From G963422275 sp963422275 (lineage in GTDB: Bacteria; Pseudomonadota; Alphaproteobacteria; Rhodobacterales; Rhodobacteraceae): a stretch of DNA of 64,000 bases. Positions 8,623 through 18,169 of the stretch are shown here, in pieces. The stretch covers positions 620,001 to 684,000 of the forward strand of contig OY729418.1 of the NCBI GenBank assembly GCA_963422275.1, written 5' to 3'. The stretch's first letter is position 1; every line of letters begins with the position of its first letter. The translations under genes were made by a program, and so were the position numbers. The notes under the pieces are model-generated. The model did no database searches, was not told where the DNA came from, and was given only the letters and a program-made list of their open reading frames with translations.

Positions 8623-9211
8623 GACTATTGCAAAATACACTCCTCCGGCCATGGACAGGTCGCGCTGAAAGGTCTGCAAGCACTCATTCTGGCGTTCAAT
8701 CGAGGGAGAGGTCGATGGATTTTTCATGATATTGGTGGCCGAGCGCGCGTCCCGGACAGCACGCTCCGCAAGGTGAGCGTCCTGATGGGCTGGCAGCGCC
8801 TAGCGGCGGTTCTCGGCCTGCTTCGCTCGCGTCCGGGACGCAGCGCTAATGTCGGAGGTCAAGCGCCAGTTTCACGAGCACAGCCTGAAGGATGGGCACG
8901 TGCCAGTGGAGCGCGCGGCGCGTCCGCGTCGTCAAATCGGGATTGTCGTCGAGGACCGTGCTGAGGGAGAGATATCGCAGGCCCAAGCAGGTGCTTGCCG
9001 ACAGGGGGCTGTCAAGCGCCGCCGGCCGGACCGGCCTGTCCTAGCCCGAGGGACAGAGTCTATTCCGAACCCGCCCGATGCGGCGCTTCGGGGCCTGAAA
9101 CTACAACCGTAAGGCCTCGCAGTCATCCATCGCCCGCCGCCGCCAGACACGCAACCAGTTTCGGAAGTCGCAATGCAGAGTGAACTGCCCGCTTTCACAA
9201 CGGTTTTTTGC
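8623..9211 (+). mobile_element. IS-F remnant (IS5 family), degenerate
   Basis: Begins with AGACTATTGCAAAATACACTCC and ends near CCCGCTTTCACAACGGTT, matching the AGACTGTTGC ends of the better preserved copies at 12903 and 15128. The transposase start (GRWIFHDIGGRARVPDSTLR) and scattered later segments are present in several frames. No functional gene remains. Confidence 0.6.
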
Positions 9212-9624
9212 CACAATTCACGCCTTGACCTCCGATTGATCCGAACGATTTTCAAAGAATTTCTTTGCCTTCATAAATGCAGACTTCTTCCTTACGTGGT
9301 CTCTATCGCTGATTTGGGCATTGTGCTGGTTGCCCCCAGTTGTTGATCGGTGATGTCAATGCGTTCTCCGACAAAACAACATATGGTCGCTGAATCTTCG
9401 CCAAGGTCTGCTAGACCATTCACTCGGTTGCCACTTTACAGTGGTGTAAGCTAGACTGTTCTTTGGATTTGCTGACACATATGGGATACTGTCACAGATT
9501 CATGAAATCGGCATGATTCTGCGGCAATTTTCCTTGATGGCTTCGTTCTCCATCTTTACCATCGTTATTGCAGTGTCATGCACTCGATTGACCGCCGACA
9601 GAGGCGCTTTTTGGAGATCGCAAC
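9212..9624. other. Upstream region of the esterase gene
   Basis: No gene is recognised. The region is AT-richer than the IS sequence before it and should contain the promoter of the esterase gene, but I cannot point to a convincing -35/-10 pair. Confidence 0.35.
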
Positions 9625-10539
9625 ATGATCAGCCCGCAGGCCAAAGCGATTGAATCTCAGCTCCGGCTGATGCGCGAGGAGTGCACGGGGCCGTTCGACC
9701 TCCAGAAGCAGCGAGAAAATGCACGCAATGCACATGAATTGACCGGAGTTCCCATTGGCGTGCCCCACGTATCTGGCCAAATGGCCGGCGTGCCTGTTTT
9801 GCGGGCTGTCCCGGACAATGATCAAGGTCGGTTCAGCGTTGTCTTTCTTCACGGCGGCGCATTTTGCCTGATGAGCGCCTGGACGCATCACAGGTTTGCT
9901 GGTTACATTGCCCAAGCTTGCAAGGCACAGGTAATTTCGCCAGACTACAGCCTCGCTCCAGAAAAACCGTTCCCAAGAGCCCTGAGCGAATGTGTTTCCG
10001 TAATCACGGCTGCAAGAGAGGAGCACCCGCGTCGCCTGATCGCGCTCGTGGGGGATTCGGCTGGCGGTGGTTTGGCACTGTCGGCACTGCTTCAGATGCG
10101 TGACAGCGGAGCCCCGCTACCCTTCGGAGCAGTTCTCATGGCACCTTGGCTTGACCTGACGCTTTCCTCGCCTTCCGTCAAGTCCGCTGCCAAGCGCGAC
10201 GTTATCCTTATTGAAGAGAATTTACGCGAAATGGCGGAACTCTACACAGGAGGCGAAGATCTTCGGGACCCTCGCGTCTCGCCTGTGTACGGAAATTTTG
10301 CCGGCTTGCCGCCGCTTTATGTGCAGGCATCGGGAAATGACCTGCTGCGTGACGATTGCACACTTTTGCGGGACGCTTACATTGCCCAAGGCTTGGAACT
10401 GCAATACGAGCTTTTTGCCGATATGTTCCACAGTTTCCAGTTTTATGCTGGCAAGATGCCTGAGGCAGAACATGCGATAGGCAAGGCCGCAGGCTTCCTA
10501 AAAGGGGCTTGCGACAAGATAAGCAACGTTCAGTTTTGA
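9625..10539 (+). CDS. Alpha/beta hydrolase, HSL-type carboxylesterase
   Basis: 304-aa cytosolic esterase of the hormone-sensitive-lipase family, hydrolysing acyl or acetyl esters of small molecules. The oxyanion-hole motif H76-GGAF is followed by the nucleophile elbow GDS145AGGG; the acid is probably D239 (ASGNDLLRDD) and the base H269 (ADMFHSFQF). Length and order are normal for the family (~300 aa). It stands alone between IS remnants, with no operon partner, so its substrate cannot be guessed. It is one of the few intact genes in the 5.5-16 kb IS region. Confidence 0.9.
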   Translation: MISPQAKAIESQLRLMREECTGPFDLQKQRENARNAHELTGVPIGVPHVSGQMAGVPVLRAVPDNDQGRFSVVFLHGGAFCLMSAWTHHRFAGYIAQACKAQVISPDYSLAPEKPFPRALSECVSVITAAREEHPRRLIALVGDSAGGGLALSALLQMRDSGAPLPFGAVLMAPWLDLTLSSPSVKSAAKRDVILIEENLREMAELYTGGEDLRDPRVSPVYGNFAGLPPLYVQASGNDLLRDDCTLLRDAYIAQGLELQYELFADMFHSFQFYAGKMPEAEHAIGKAAGFLKGACDKISNVQF

Positions 10540-10725
10540 ACATACTAACCACGGGCATAGCACTGATAGGCAGGGATCGAGACCGGGAAAGGTGACTCGC
10601 GGCTTTAGGCACGTGAATGTCCATTCTTGGAAGCTTTTGCAATGCGAGATCAACCGACGGCTTGGCTTGTCGCAACACCTTCACACTCGCATGGGGATTG
10701 GAAAGTCGAGTGCGCCTGTGCCTAG

Positions 10726-11405
10726 GAAACCTCTGATTTGGAGAGGGTTTCTAGTTTTGGCTGCGGAAACTGCCCTTCCCGGTTGCGCCGGTCCGACAAA
10801 TTCCGGACACGCTTTTCCCCTGTCATGACAGGTGCGGCTGGACAATCATCAGGTTCGAGAAGCCCAGAAGCGGCACCTCGATAGCGAACCATGTCGCAAC
10901 CGAACACCCGCTCGCGATCCGGCACGGATGCTCCACCCGCGCCTGCACCCTGGCCTTCGCCGTCTCCACTTTGGCCGCGACGCTGCCCGGGTTCATGGCA
11001 ATTTGCCACGACACCCCGCGATGTGCGCGCTCCGCACGCTTTCCGATCCCGTGGTATCCGGCGTCAGCCCAAACCTGGTTCTCCTCACCGTGCAGAAGCC
11101 GATCCGAAGGCGTCAGGTCGCGACGCTGGCGACCGTCCCCTCCAGGGGGGGGCGGTGCCGATGTGCAGCTTCATCCCGAAATGCCGCCGGTTCCCCTTCC
11201 TCGTCCGGTGCATCTCCGGATCACGGGCGTTGCTCCTGTTCTTGGTCGACGACGGCGCCGAAATGATGGTGGCGTCAACGATGATGCCCTTCTCCAGCAC
11301 CGCCCCGACAAGGCACCGGACACTCTCCGCCTGCCGAAATTCGCCGGCGGAACGGAAGACGCCATGCCCAAGCCGCCGCCGGGGCGGCTTGGCGAAGAGG
11401 CCTTC
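10726..11405 (-). mobile_element. IS-C copy, truncated
   Basis: Starts next to CTAG (10722-10725) with GAAACCTCTGATTTGG, the IS-C right end. On the minus strand, pieces of the transposase are read in several frames (GFSNLMIVQPHLS near 10850; GIIVDATIISAPSSTKN near 11270). The match ends around 11400 without the other inverted repeat, so about the N-terminal third of the gene is missing. A run of eight G at ~11146 marks one frameshift. Confidence 0.7.
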
Positions 11406-11642
11406 CACCGCGTTCAGCCGGGAACCCGAGGTCGGGGCGAGTGGAAGGGCCGGCGCGGATGCCTGGCAAGCCGGGCGCGTGTCCGTTCATGCCTGCGAGT
11501 GGATTGGCTGTCCAGGATGGCATGGATCGGGATACCGGCGGGAATGCTGCGCTCGAGGAACTCCCGGCGGCGGGCGGCGCGCTGTCTAATGACCGTGCCA
11601 GAGCGGGCAGGTTCAGGGCGGACAGCACCGCCGCATGAGCCA
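11406..11642. other. Unassigned spacer between IS remnants
   Basis: No recognisable gene or IS end in this GC-rich segment. Confidence 0.3.
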
Positions 11643-12155
11643 GTGACGCGACACAGGACCGACAATGTCGGTCAGCCTCTCGGCAAGGGCGGGATCGTTC
11701 GAGAGCTTGAACTGTCGTCAGCGGTGCGGCGCCAGGCCGTGCACGCGCCAGATCGTCCACACGGTCGAGGCGGCAACGCCCGTGGCCTTCGCCATCGCGC
11801 GCACCGTCCAGCGGGTCGCTTCGTGCGGCAGCCTGCAAGTCAGATCGACGATCTCGGCAGTCTTTTCGGGCGACACCGGCGGCTTGCCCGGCGGGCGCGT
11901 CCTGTCCCGGAGAAGACCGTCAACGCCTTCCTGCATGAAGCACTCCTGACGGGGCCAGACGCATCGCTTCGATCTGCCGGTCTCGCGCACGATCGCCATC
12001 GTGCCTAGGCCCCGTTCGCCGAACAGGATGATCCGCGCCCGCCACACATTCCTCTGCGGCCGGTTCCTGTCCGCGACAATCTCCTGCAAGCGCCGACGAT
12101 CACTCGCCGAGACCGCAAGCGAAGCCCCCGATCGCATGTCCGCCATCATCCATCG
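11643..12155 (-). pseudogene. IS630-family transposase, N-terminal part with nonsense codon
   Basis: The minus strand encodes a helix-turn-helix transposase start: MRSGASLAVSASDRRRLQEI, then RARIILFGERGLGTMAIVRE and RPPGKPPVSPEKTAEIVDLT. The block WTIWRVHGLAPHR is interrupted by TGA where family members have Trp, then continues in frame as QFKLSNDPALAERLTDIVG before diverging. The DDE catalytic domain is missing. No terminal repeats are recognised. Confidence 0.75.
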
Positions 12156-12389
12156 CTTCCATCGCAAACGCATCATGCCAGAACTATATAATAAATACAA
12201 TCCACTAGAGATTGTCGAATTCCGTCCCGGCCTTCCTTTCCTGGCTTGGGCAGCCTTTTCGACATGATCATCGTGCTGGACGGCAGCGGCTACAGTGCCA
12301 GCACGAAACAATGGCTTCGCAAGCAGGCAGGTACAGAACAAGCTCTACCTGTCCCAAGCCTAGCTGTTGAACCGGAGACGAGATGGCGG

Positions 12390-12890
12390 CGAGCGGTGAG
12401 ACAGTTGATCCCTGCGAAACTTGAGCGCGACTTGAAGAAGCGTCGGACGCGACGCGAGATGTTTCCCGGGAGATGGACGGCCCGCTCTTGCGGTTCCGTC
12501 TTGAGGGACGCATCGAGCCGTTCCAAGGCAGGTCGCGGTCGCCGGCCGCATCCGCTCGGCGCGATGCCGCGGGTGCATTGCGTTCGGCTGCCTGCAACCG
12601 GGCAATCCCGGCATGGAAGATCTACCTGCGAGGTTGAGGCGGTGCGGCACCTGTCGGTTGTTGCTGACGGGTTCGCTTCCGGACGAGACGACGATCCCGA
12701 ACTTCCACCACCTGCTGGAGCGGCACGGGCTGGGCAAGACGCCGTTCGGGGAGGCCACCGCGCACCTGGCCTTGCTCGGGCATCGGCGGAAGACCGGGAT
12801 GATCTTGGACACGAACATCATTGCGGCACCGTCTTCGACGAAGAGCCGCCGGGGTTGGCCAGCGCAAGGAGAGCCGGGACACGGCGGTGG
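12390..12890 (+). mobile_element. IS5-family transposase remnant
   Basis: The plus strand carries decayed pieces of an IS5-type transposase in several frames: KKRRTRREMF near 12435, GRRPHPLGAMPRVHC near 12540, LPDETTIPNFHHLLERHGLG near 12675 and ILDTNIIAAPSSTKS near 12800. The order is that of the normal gene but the frames shift repeatedly. It is related to IS-C but different enough to be another element. Confidence 0.6.
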
Positions 12891-12902
12891 ACTAGCAGAT
12901 CA

Positions 12903-13456
12903 AGACTGTTGCAAAATACGCTCCTCTGGCCATGGACATGTCGCGTCGAAGGGCTGCAGCCGCTTGTCATGGCGTTCGATTAAGGGAGAGACCGATGGAT
13001 TTCTCCATGACAGTGGCAGACGAGCATGTGGAGCGGGAGAATGCGCTTCGCAAGGTAGATGCCCTGATGGACAGGCAACGCCTAGCGGCGGTTCCCGTCC
13101 CGGGCGCTGCGATGCAGGTCTGACGATCCGGGTTCTCCCGCATGGCCAGTGGCCGCTCGCTGTCGAACTGGGAACTCAAGCAGGCGCTGACCGTGCGCCT
13201 CGACTTCCTGCTGTTATGCGGCAGTTCGGTGCTTGAGCGTTGCCCCGACCATGCGACGATCATGGAGAGCGCGGCCAACCAGATTGAGCTTGCTGCGGTC
13301 TGAGGGCCGGAGCCTGTCCCGAACCTGCCCAATGCAGCGCATCGGCGGTTGAAACCGCGTCCGAAAGGCGCTGCAGCCACCGATCGGCCACCGCCAGACG
13401 CGCAACCAACTCCAGAAGGCGAAATGCAGAGAAAACGTCCGCTTTCGCAACAGTCT
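12903..13456 (+). mobile_element. IS-F copy with both ends, internally deleted
   Basis: Inverted ends AGACTGTTGCAAAATACG and GCTTTCGCAACAGTCT bound 554 bp. The transposase start (MDFSMTVADEHVERENALRK) is present, followed by disordered fragments (LERCPDHATI). A full-length transposase of this group would need over 1 kb, so this is a non-autonomous deletion derivative. Flanking triplets TCA and TGA fit a TNA-type target but are not an exact duplication. Confidence 0.7.
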
Positions 13457-13458
13457 TG

Positions 13459-13885
13459 ATCGCGATGAAGCCCGGTCGGTGCCGGTGCCTAGACAAGGCG
13501 GGGGCGCAGGGCGATGGCGAAAGGAGAGCCGTAGATGGCGCCCTTGGCGAATCTGCGCTTATACTGGCAGGATTTCCAGATGAGTGCCATCCATGTCTGG
13601 GCACGCTGCAAGGGGATCGGAGCATGACAACGCAACAAGGCACGAGGGGGTCAGCCTCTAAATGCGCCCGACAACACGATACCTTGCTTGAAACGGCACG
13701 CTACCGTGCGGGCATGCGCGAGATGCCTGAGACCCACCGTGACTGGTAGAGGCTGGAGCGCTATGTCAACTCTTGGCGCAGAGCCGCGACGCTCCGATGT
13801 TGACTTTCTCGGCAGACCGCAGTATCCAATCTCGAAAGGTTGTGACCTCTGGCGCAGAGTTCCCGAGCAGCAGATGGCGGGCGCG
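13459..13885. other. Unassigned intergenic stretch
   Basis: Short open frames only; no family resemblance on either strand and no RNA gene recognised. Confidence 0.3.
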
Positions 13886-13985
13886 ATATTGATATTGCGC
13901 TGGTGGAAGTGTCCGTTGTTCTGATCGCGAACCAGAATGACCCTTCATTCCTCAATTCGGACTTTCTGCGTTACAATGGAATAGT
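13886..13985 (+). pseudogene. N-terminal fragment of a conserved hypothetical protein
   Basis: The plus strand reads ALVEVSVVLIANQNDPSFLN then SDFLRYNGIV, which looks like the conserved start of an uncharacterised protein family (..NPxILNPDFL..). The reading runs out into the next gene's start region, and no in-frame ATG is visible. It lies immediately upstream of the gene at 14001, so it may be a remnant of the same gene cluster. Confidence 0.35.
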
Positions 13986-14000
13986 GGATAAGGCGTTGAG

Positions 14001-14390
14001 ATGGAGATTGCCAGCCGTCAGAATGCTGATCTGCGGGATGCGTTGCTTGATCTAGACAGGGTAACGGCCGAAGCACGGGAGGAGGGGCTTCCGATTCCGT
14101 CCGACTTGGCGTTGGCGAACGCTCGCCGGTTGTTGCTGGCTATCTACAGGCTTTCGCCCCAACGTTTCGAAGTCTATCCCACGCCGGATGGCGAGGTCGC
14201 CATTGACGCGCCCGGCGGCCAAGGACGCTCGGTCCTGTTGCTTTGCGACTCGGACGGCACCGCCCTGTGCCTAGTCAATATGAACGGCAGGCACAGGCGC
14301 GCGCGCTATTCGGATGCAAACATGCTGCCCGACGGCTTCGTTCGGGAGGCGCTAGACGAGTTGGCGCGGCGGGATGAGTTGGCCGCATGA
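14001..14390 (+). CDS. Conserved hypothetical protein, first gene of a two-gene module
   Basis: 129 aa, no signal peptide or membrane segment. The conserved core is LLLAIYRLSPQRFEVYPTPD, then EVAIDAPGGQGRSVLLLCDS and CLVNMNGRHRRARYSDA, with a C-terminal DGFVREALDELARRD. I recognise this as a widespread but uncharacterised small protein, normally followed by a second conserved gene, as here (14401-14805), where the partner is broken. Function unknown. The frame is intact and ATG 14001 follows a purine-rich GTTGAG. Confidence 0.7.
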   Translation: MEIASRQNADLRDALLDLDRVTAEAREEGLPIPSDLALANARRLLLAIYRLSPQRFEVYPTPDGEVAIDAPGGQGRSVLLLCDSDGTALCLVNMNGRHRRARYSDANMLPDGFVREALDELARRDELAA

Positions 14391-14400
14391 CGGTTTTGGG

Positions 14401-14805
14401 GATGATATCGCGCCGGGAGAAAATCTCGGCAGGGACATATTTTAGAGCGGTCAAGCCAAGCGGGCTCAACGCGGCAAAGTTCCAGTCAATGCATTCTTGG
14501 AGAGGGAGGGCGAACCCCGGCTCTCGGTCGATCGCCTCGATCTCGCTTCGCCGGGGGAGGCGGCTGATATTGCCGATAAAGTGGCCGCTGCCTGAGGCAG
14601 GACATTTTACGGTTGGGCTGTGGTCACCGCGGAGACAGCCGCCTCAAACGGCCGGCAAGTGACCGCATCGCCGCAACTCGACAACCCCTGCCATGCCGAT
14701 ATCCTCCTGCCCGACCTCGATGTCGAGAAACGAGACGAACAGAAACGTCACGCACAGGAACTCGCGGACGCCTCCATCTGGCGCAACCGTGATGCCGATA
14801 GTTGA
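14401..14805 (+). pseudogene. Partner of the conserved hypothetical protein, inactivated by two nonsense codons
   Basis: A single reading frame spells DDIAPGENLGRDIF-stop, then VNAFLEREGEPRLSVDRLDL, DIADKVAAA-stop, then GRTFYGWAVVTAETAASNGR, NPCHADILLPDLDVEKRD and EQKRHAQELADASIW. The family is conserved through both stops. The TGA replaces a position that is probably Arg (CGA to TGA), and the TAG is also a likely point mutation. No in-frame start is seen at the expected ATGA overlap with the upstream gene, so there may be a frameshift at the 5' end. Function unknown. Confidence 0.65.
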
Positions 14806-14839
14806 GCCAATTTCCCGGAGTGCGCATTTGACGCCCGAT

Positions 14840-14941
14840 ATGTCTGTTCACCGCAAGAAACTCATCGAAGTCTCCCCGTCGCTGGAGACAATCAACCGGG
14901 TTTCAGTGCAGGAGAAGTTGATCCGGTACGGCATCCTTTGA
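14840..14941 (+). pseudogene. DUF1156 adenine-specific methyltransferase, N-terminal stub
   Basis: 33 codons from ATG 14840: VHRKKLIEVSPSLETINRVS, then QEKLIRYG, closely follow the N-terminus of DUF1156 proteins (KLIEVxLPLxxINxxSxREKSIRHG). The next part, normally HPSTLHLWWARRPL, is replaced by a stop and IS-F-related sequence. Full-length members are ~900-aa DNA methyltransferases often found in anti-phage islands. Its position after the small two-gene module suggests a lost defence locus. Confidence 0.55.
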
Positions 14942-14945
14942 CATA

Positions 14946-15124
14946 AGACCGTTGCAAACGTTGGCTTGACTTTCGGCTCTGCGATTTCAGGAGGTGGCCT
15001 TGGATAGCTGTAGCGGGTGCTTGCCAGCCGCCTCACACCAAGACTTCCACGAACCGCGGTCGCGATGTCTCGAAGCGGCACCTGAGAGTGCCGAAGGTTT
15101 GCTCCAACATCCATGCGCGCCGCC
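14946..15124 (-). mobile_element. IS-F-related end fragment
   Basis: Begins with AAGACCGTTGCAAACG, an IS-F-type end read from the right, and holds a minus-strand transposase-like fragment (VPLRDIATAVRGSLGVRR). It directly abuts the longer IS-F copy that starts at 15128. Confidence 0.4.
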
Positions 15125-15127
15125 TAA

Positions 15128-16206
15128 AGACTGTTGCAAAATGCGCCCCTCCAGCATGGACATGTCTCGCTGAAAGGCTCGCAAGCACTTGCTCTGACGT
15201 TCCTTCAAGAAAAAACCCGATGGCCTCCTTTATGACGGTGATGGCCGAGCGTGTGGACTGAACAGCACCCTGCGAAAGCTGAATGCACCAATGAACTGGC
15301 GACGGCGGGCAGCTGTTCGTAGCCCGGGGGCGCCGCCGAGATGCCGATCCGATGATCCGAGCCGCTTCCCCATGGTCAGTGGCGCACGCTGAAGGGAGCC
15401 TCCACTTCATGCCGTTCTGCAGCCGTTTGGCACTTGAGCGTTGCCCCGATCACACGACGGCCTGCCAGTTTCACCGGCTGCCTGCCCACCACGGTCTTGA
15501 CGCGTTTCTCCAGATGTCGGGAACGTGGTGACGTTTCCATCATGTTTCACCGGCTGCCTGCCCACCACGGTCTTGACGCAGCACTTCTGTCGGAGGCCAT
15601 CGCCGATTGTACGCAGCTTGAAGATCGGGCGTACGCTGGTGACGATTGGCGGCGGGTACAGACAACCACTGGCTGAACAGGGCAATCGCTGACGCTTCGG
15701 CTGGAAAGGCTTCGCACACACAAACGGGAGGACTTTGTTTGGCGGGTTCTGGACTGTCCTACCAACGAGGGCAAGGCACCACGCTTCCAGACCTTGGCCG
15801 TCGGCGGCACGGGCCGGTGGATGCTTGCTGAGGTGGGACCAAGTTGAAAACCACATCTTGGGCTGCCGAGGACATCCCCCGTTACGGCATTGCAGGCGGT
15901 TCAACCGGCTGGCGGCGCGGTGCGGTTTCGGTTCATGGGGGTGCTGATCCGTAGCGGCGGAGCTGACCTTCAAGGCAATGATGTTGAACTTGATCAAAGT
16001 CGCCAACCGGATCGACCTGGCCGCAGGCCTGAGTCCGGAGTCGGTCCCGAGCCTGCCCGATGCGGCGCATCGGAACCTTCAACTGCAACTTTGGGCATCA
16101 AAACCGCTGCCGGAAAGGCTCCACAGTCATCCATCAGCAACTGCAGGCGCACAACCAATTCTCGGAAGTCGCAGTGCCGAGCAAAATGCCTGCTTGCGCA
16201 ACGGTA
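15128..16206 (+). mobile_element. IS-F copy, longest, flanked by TAA
   Basis: Starts AGACTGTTGCAAAATGCG and ends CTTGCGCAACGGTAT, with TAA on both sides (15125-15127 and 16207-16209), consistent with a TNA-type 3-bp target duplication. The 1079-bp body contains decayed transposase fragments (ALERCPDHTTACQF, then HRLPAHHGLDAALLSEAIAD) in shifting frames and an internal 36-bp repeat. Non-functional, but the best guide to the full element. Confidence 0.65.
15468..15578 (+). repeat. 36-bp direct repeat inside IS-F remnant
   Basis: The 36-bp sequence starting GTTTCACCGGCTGCCTGCCC occurs at 15468-15503 and again, identical, at 15543-15578, a 75-bp period (25 codons). It looks like a partial tandem duplication within the dead transposase gene. 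Confidence 0.85.
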
Positions 16207-16338
16207 TTAAAATGCAAACCGAGTCTTGAATTCCGGTAATAGGCTTGTCTTGACATCACGCGTCACCCGCGGTTAAGCTGGTTTGAATCCTCGGCCAGTA
16301 CCCGCAGCGCGCTGTCAGCCGCCTCTCTCGCAGGCTCT

Positions 16339-17178
16339 CTACCCCTTCACTGCACCTGCGGTCATGCCCGCGATGATCTGGCGGGCGGCAAAGAACGTGA
16401 ACAGCAGGGGCGGAATGACAATGAGCGTGCCCATCGCCATTATGCGTCCCCATTCCACGCCCGTGTCAGTTATGAAACCGGCCGCTCCGACCGGCAGCGT
16501 TCGGGTCTTCCGTCCGGTAAGCAACAGTGCCAGTATGAACTCGTTCCACGCGATCCGAAACGTGAAGATTCCCGCCACCGCGTAGCCGGACTTCATCAGC
16601 GGAAGCAAAACCCGGAAGAACACCTGAAGTGGCGTTGCGCCATCGATGATCGCGGCCTCTTCAAGCTCTACCGGAATCTGCTTGTAGAACCCGAATAGAA
16701 GCCAGATCGCAAACGGGAGGTTCAGGGCCGTGTAGAAGAAGGTCAGCACGGCGAGGTCATTCTTCAAGTTCAGCGTCACCACCAGGGCGAATGCTGGTAC
16801 CGCCAGCACTGCCGGCGGTACCATCCTCACGAGCAGCGTCGCATTGGCTACGAAACGGCGCCCCCTGAATTCGGTTCTTGCCAAGGCGTACGCGCACAGA
16901 CCCCCAAAGAACAACGTCATCGCAGTCGAAAGCGTCCCTACTATCACGGAATTCCAAAGGTAGAGATCGAATTTTCCGCGTGTCATGATATGTTCGTAGT
17001 TGTCCAAGGTCGGCACAAAGAAAAACCAAAGCGGTTCCTTTGACTGAACGATTACATCGTTCTTGAATGATGTGGCTATCATTACCCAGATCGGGGCCAG
17101 CGCCAGGGCCGACAGCAGGATTAGCGCGGCATAGTGGCCTGCGTTGCGCCACGGGTTGTTGAGGCCGTTCACCGTCAT
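16339..17178 (-). CDS. CUT1-family ABC transporter permease (MalG/UgpE-like)
   Basis: 279-aa inner-membrane permease, second of two. It has six predicted helices (first ~HYAALILLSALALAPIWVMI) and the EAA loop facing the ATPase: EEAAIIDGATPLQVFFRVLLP. The family imports sugars, polyols or glycerol-phosphate derivatives. ATG 17178 overlaps the stop of the upstream permease by 4 nt (ATGA), so the pair is translationally coupled. It is the last gene of a four-gene minus-strand operon: ATPase, binding protein, permease, permease. Frame intact, length normal. Confidence 0.93.
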   Translation of the reverse strand: MTVNGLNNPWRNAGHYAALILLSALALAPIWVMIATSFKNDVIVQSKEPLWFFFVPTLDNYEHIMTRGKFDLYLWNSVIVGTLSTAMTLFFGGLCAYALARTEFRGRRFVANATLLVRMVPPAVLAVPAFALVVTLNLKNDLAVLTFFYTALNLPFAIWLLFGFYKQIPVELEEAAIIDGATPLQVFFRVLLPLMKSGYAVAGIFTFRIAWNEFILALLLTGRKTRTLPVGAAGFITDTGVEWGRIMAMGTLIVIPPLLFTFFAARQIIAGMTAGAVKG

Positions 17179-18104
17179 ATGTCCGACTTCTCCTTGAACG
17201 GGTTGCCGATCACGAGAATGCCGAAGCTAAGGCCGAACACCAGCAAGATCAGAAGCACTGAAATTGCGGACGCATATCCAAGCTGCTGCGTGTCGAAGGC
17301 CCGATTGTAGATGTGGAGCGACAGGAGCTCGGTGGCTCGCCCCGGACCGCCGCCCGTCATGATGTACATCACCTCAAGGGCCCGGAACACGTCGATAAGC
17401 CGCATCAGGAGTGCGATGACCAGTATCGACCTGAGCATGGGCAGCTTGACGAAGAATATGATCTGCCACCAGTTCGCCCCGTCGATCCTGCTTGCTTCCA
17501 GAACTTCGGAGGGAAGTGCCTGGAGTCCAGCGATGATTATGATGAAGATGAAAGGCGTCCACTGCCATATGTCAGTGAACACGATCGCGAAGAAGGCAAG
17601 TTCCGCATCGCCCAGCCAAACTTGGGGCTCGATTCCGACCAGGCCGAGATAGTAGTTTATCCATCCAATTCTTGCGTCAAAGAGATACCGCCAAATCAGG
17701 CCGACCACTACCGGTGAGACCATCAGCGGAAGGATGAAGATCGTTCGAAAGACGGATGCACCGCGGATTGGCTTTTCCAGAAGCAGCGCCAAGCTAACTC
17801 CGAGAAGCATTTCAATTGTCACGGTCCAGAACCCGAACCGCAATGTCACCCAGATGGATTCAAGCACGCCCTCGTCGAACAACATGCGCTTGAAGTGAGC
17901 CAGCCCCGTGTAGGGCGCAGAGGAAATCGGCGTGCCAATCTTCCAGTCGTAGAAGCTCAGATAGAAGGCATCGAATATGGGATAGACAAGCCCGCCGAAT
18001 ATCACCAGCACTGCCGGCAGGATAAAGAAATACGGAGTGAAAACCCTAGGATCGAACCTTGGACGTACCGACCCGGCCGCCTTGTCTTCGCTTTCGTTGA
18101 CCAT
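17175..18104 (-). CDS. CUT1-family ABC transporter permease (MalF/UgpA-like)
   Basis: 309-aa inner-membrane permease of a carbohydrate-type ABC importer. A charged N-terminus is followed by helix one (FILPAVLVIFGGLVYPIFDA). The conserved EAA loop is EVLEASRIDGANWWQIIFF. It pairs with the downstream permease (4-nt overlap) and follows the binding-protein gene after a 65-nt spacer that holds a perfect hairpin. Frame intact. Confidence 0.93.
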   Translation of the reverse strand: MVNESEDKAAGSVRPRFDPRVFTPYFFILPAVLVIFGGLVYPIFDAFYLSFYDWKIGTPISSAPYTGLAHFKRMLFDEGVLESIWVTLRFGFWTVTIEMLLGVSLALLLEKPIRGASVFRTIFILPLMVSPVVVGLIWRYLFDARIGWINYYLGLVGIEPQVWLGDAELAFFAIVFTDIWQWTPFIFIIIIAGLQALPSEVLEASRIDGANWWQIIFFVKLPMLRSILVIALLMRLIDVFRALEVMYIMTGGGPGRATELLSLHIYNRAFDTQQLGYASAISVLLILLVFGLSFGILVIGNPFKEKSDI

Positions 18105-18132
18105 GATGAAAGCCCAAAGGGTTCTAAGGAGT

Positions 18133-18156
18133 GCCAGGCGGGATTACCCGCCTGGC
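18133..18156 (-). promoter_or_regulatory. Intercistronic hairpin between binding-protein and permease genes
   Basis: A perfect 10-bp inverted repeat, GCCAGGCGGG and CCCGCCTGGC, with a 4-nt ATTA loop lies just after the binding-protein stop. There is no U-tract, so it is more likely an mRNA-stabilising or processing hairpin, as known between malE and malF, than a full terminator. It would allow more binding protein than permease. Confidence 0.75.
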
Positions 18157-18169
18157 AATGGCCTTCCGC

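Noticed and set aside
10971..12008. 345-codon open frame on the plus strand
   Set aside because: Antisense to IS-C and IS630 transposase remnants; composition and sequence are typical of GC-rich shadow frames.
15468..15578. Direct repeat considered as a CRISPR-like unit
   Set aside because: Only two copies, 39-nt spacing, and located inside transposase coding remnants; a partial tandem duplication explains it.
18133..18156. Hairpin as a rho-independent terminator
   Set aside because: No T-run follows on the transcribed strand, and the permease genes downstream need read-through.
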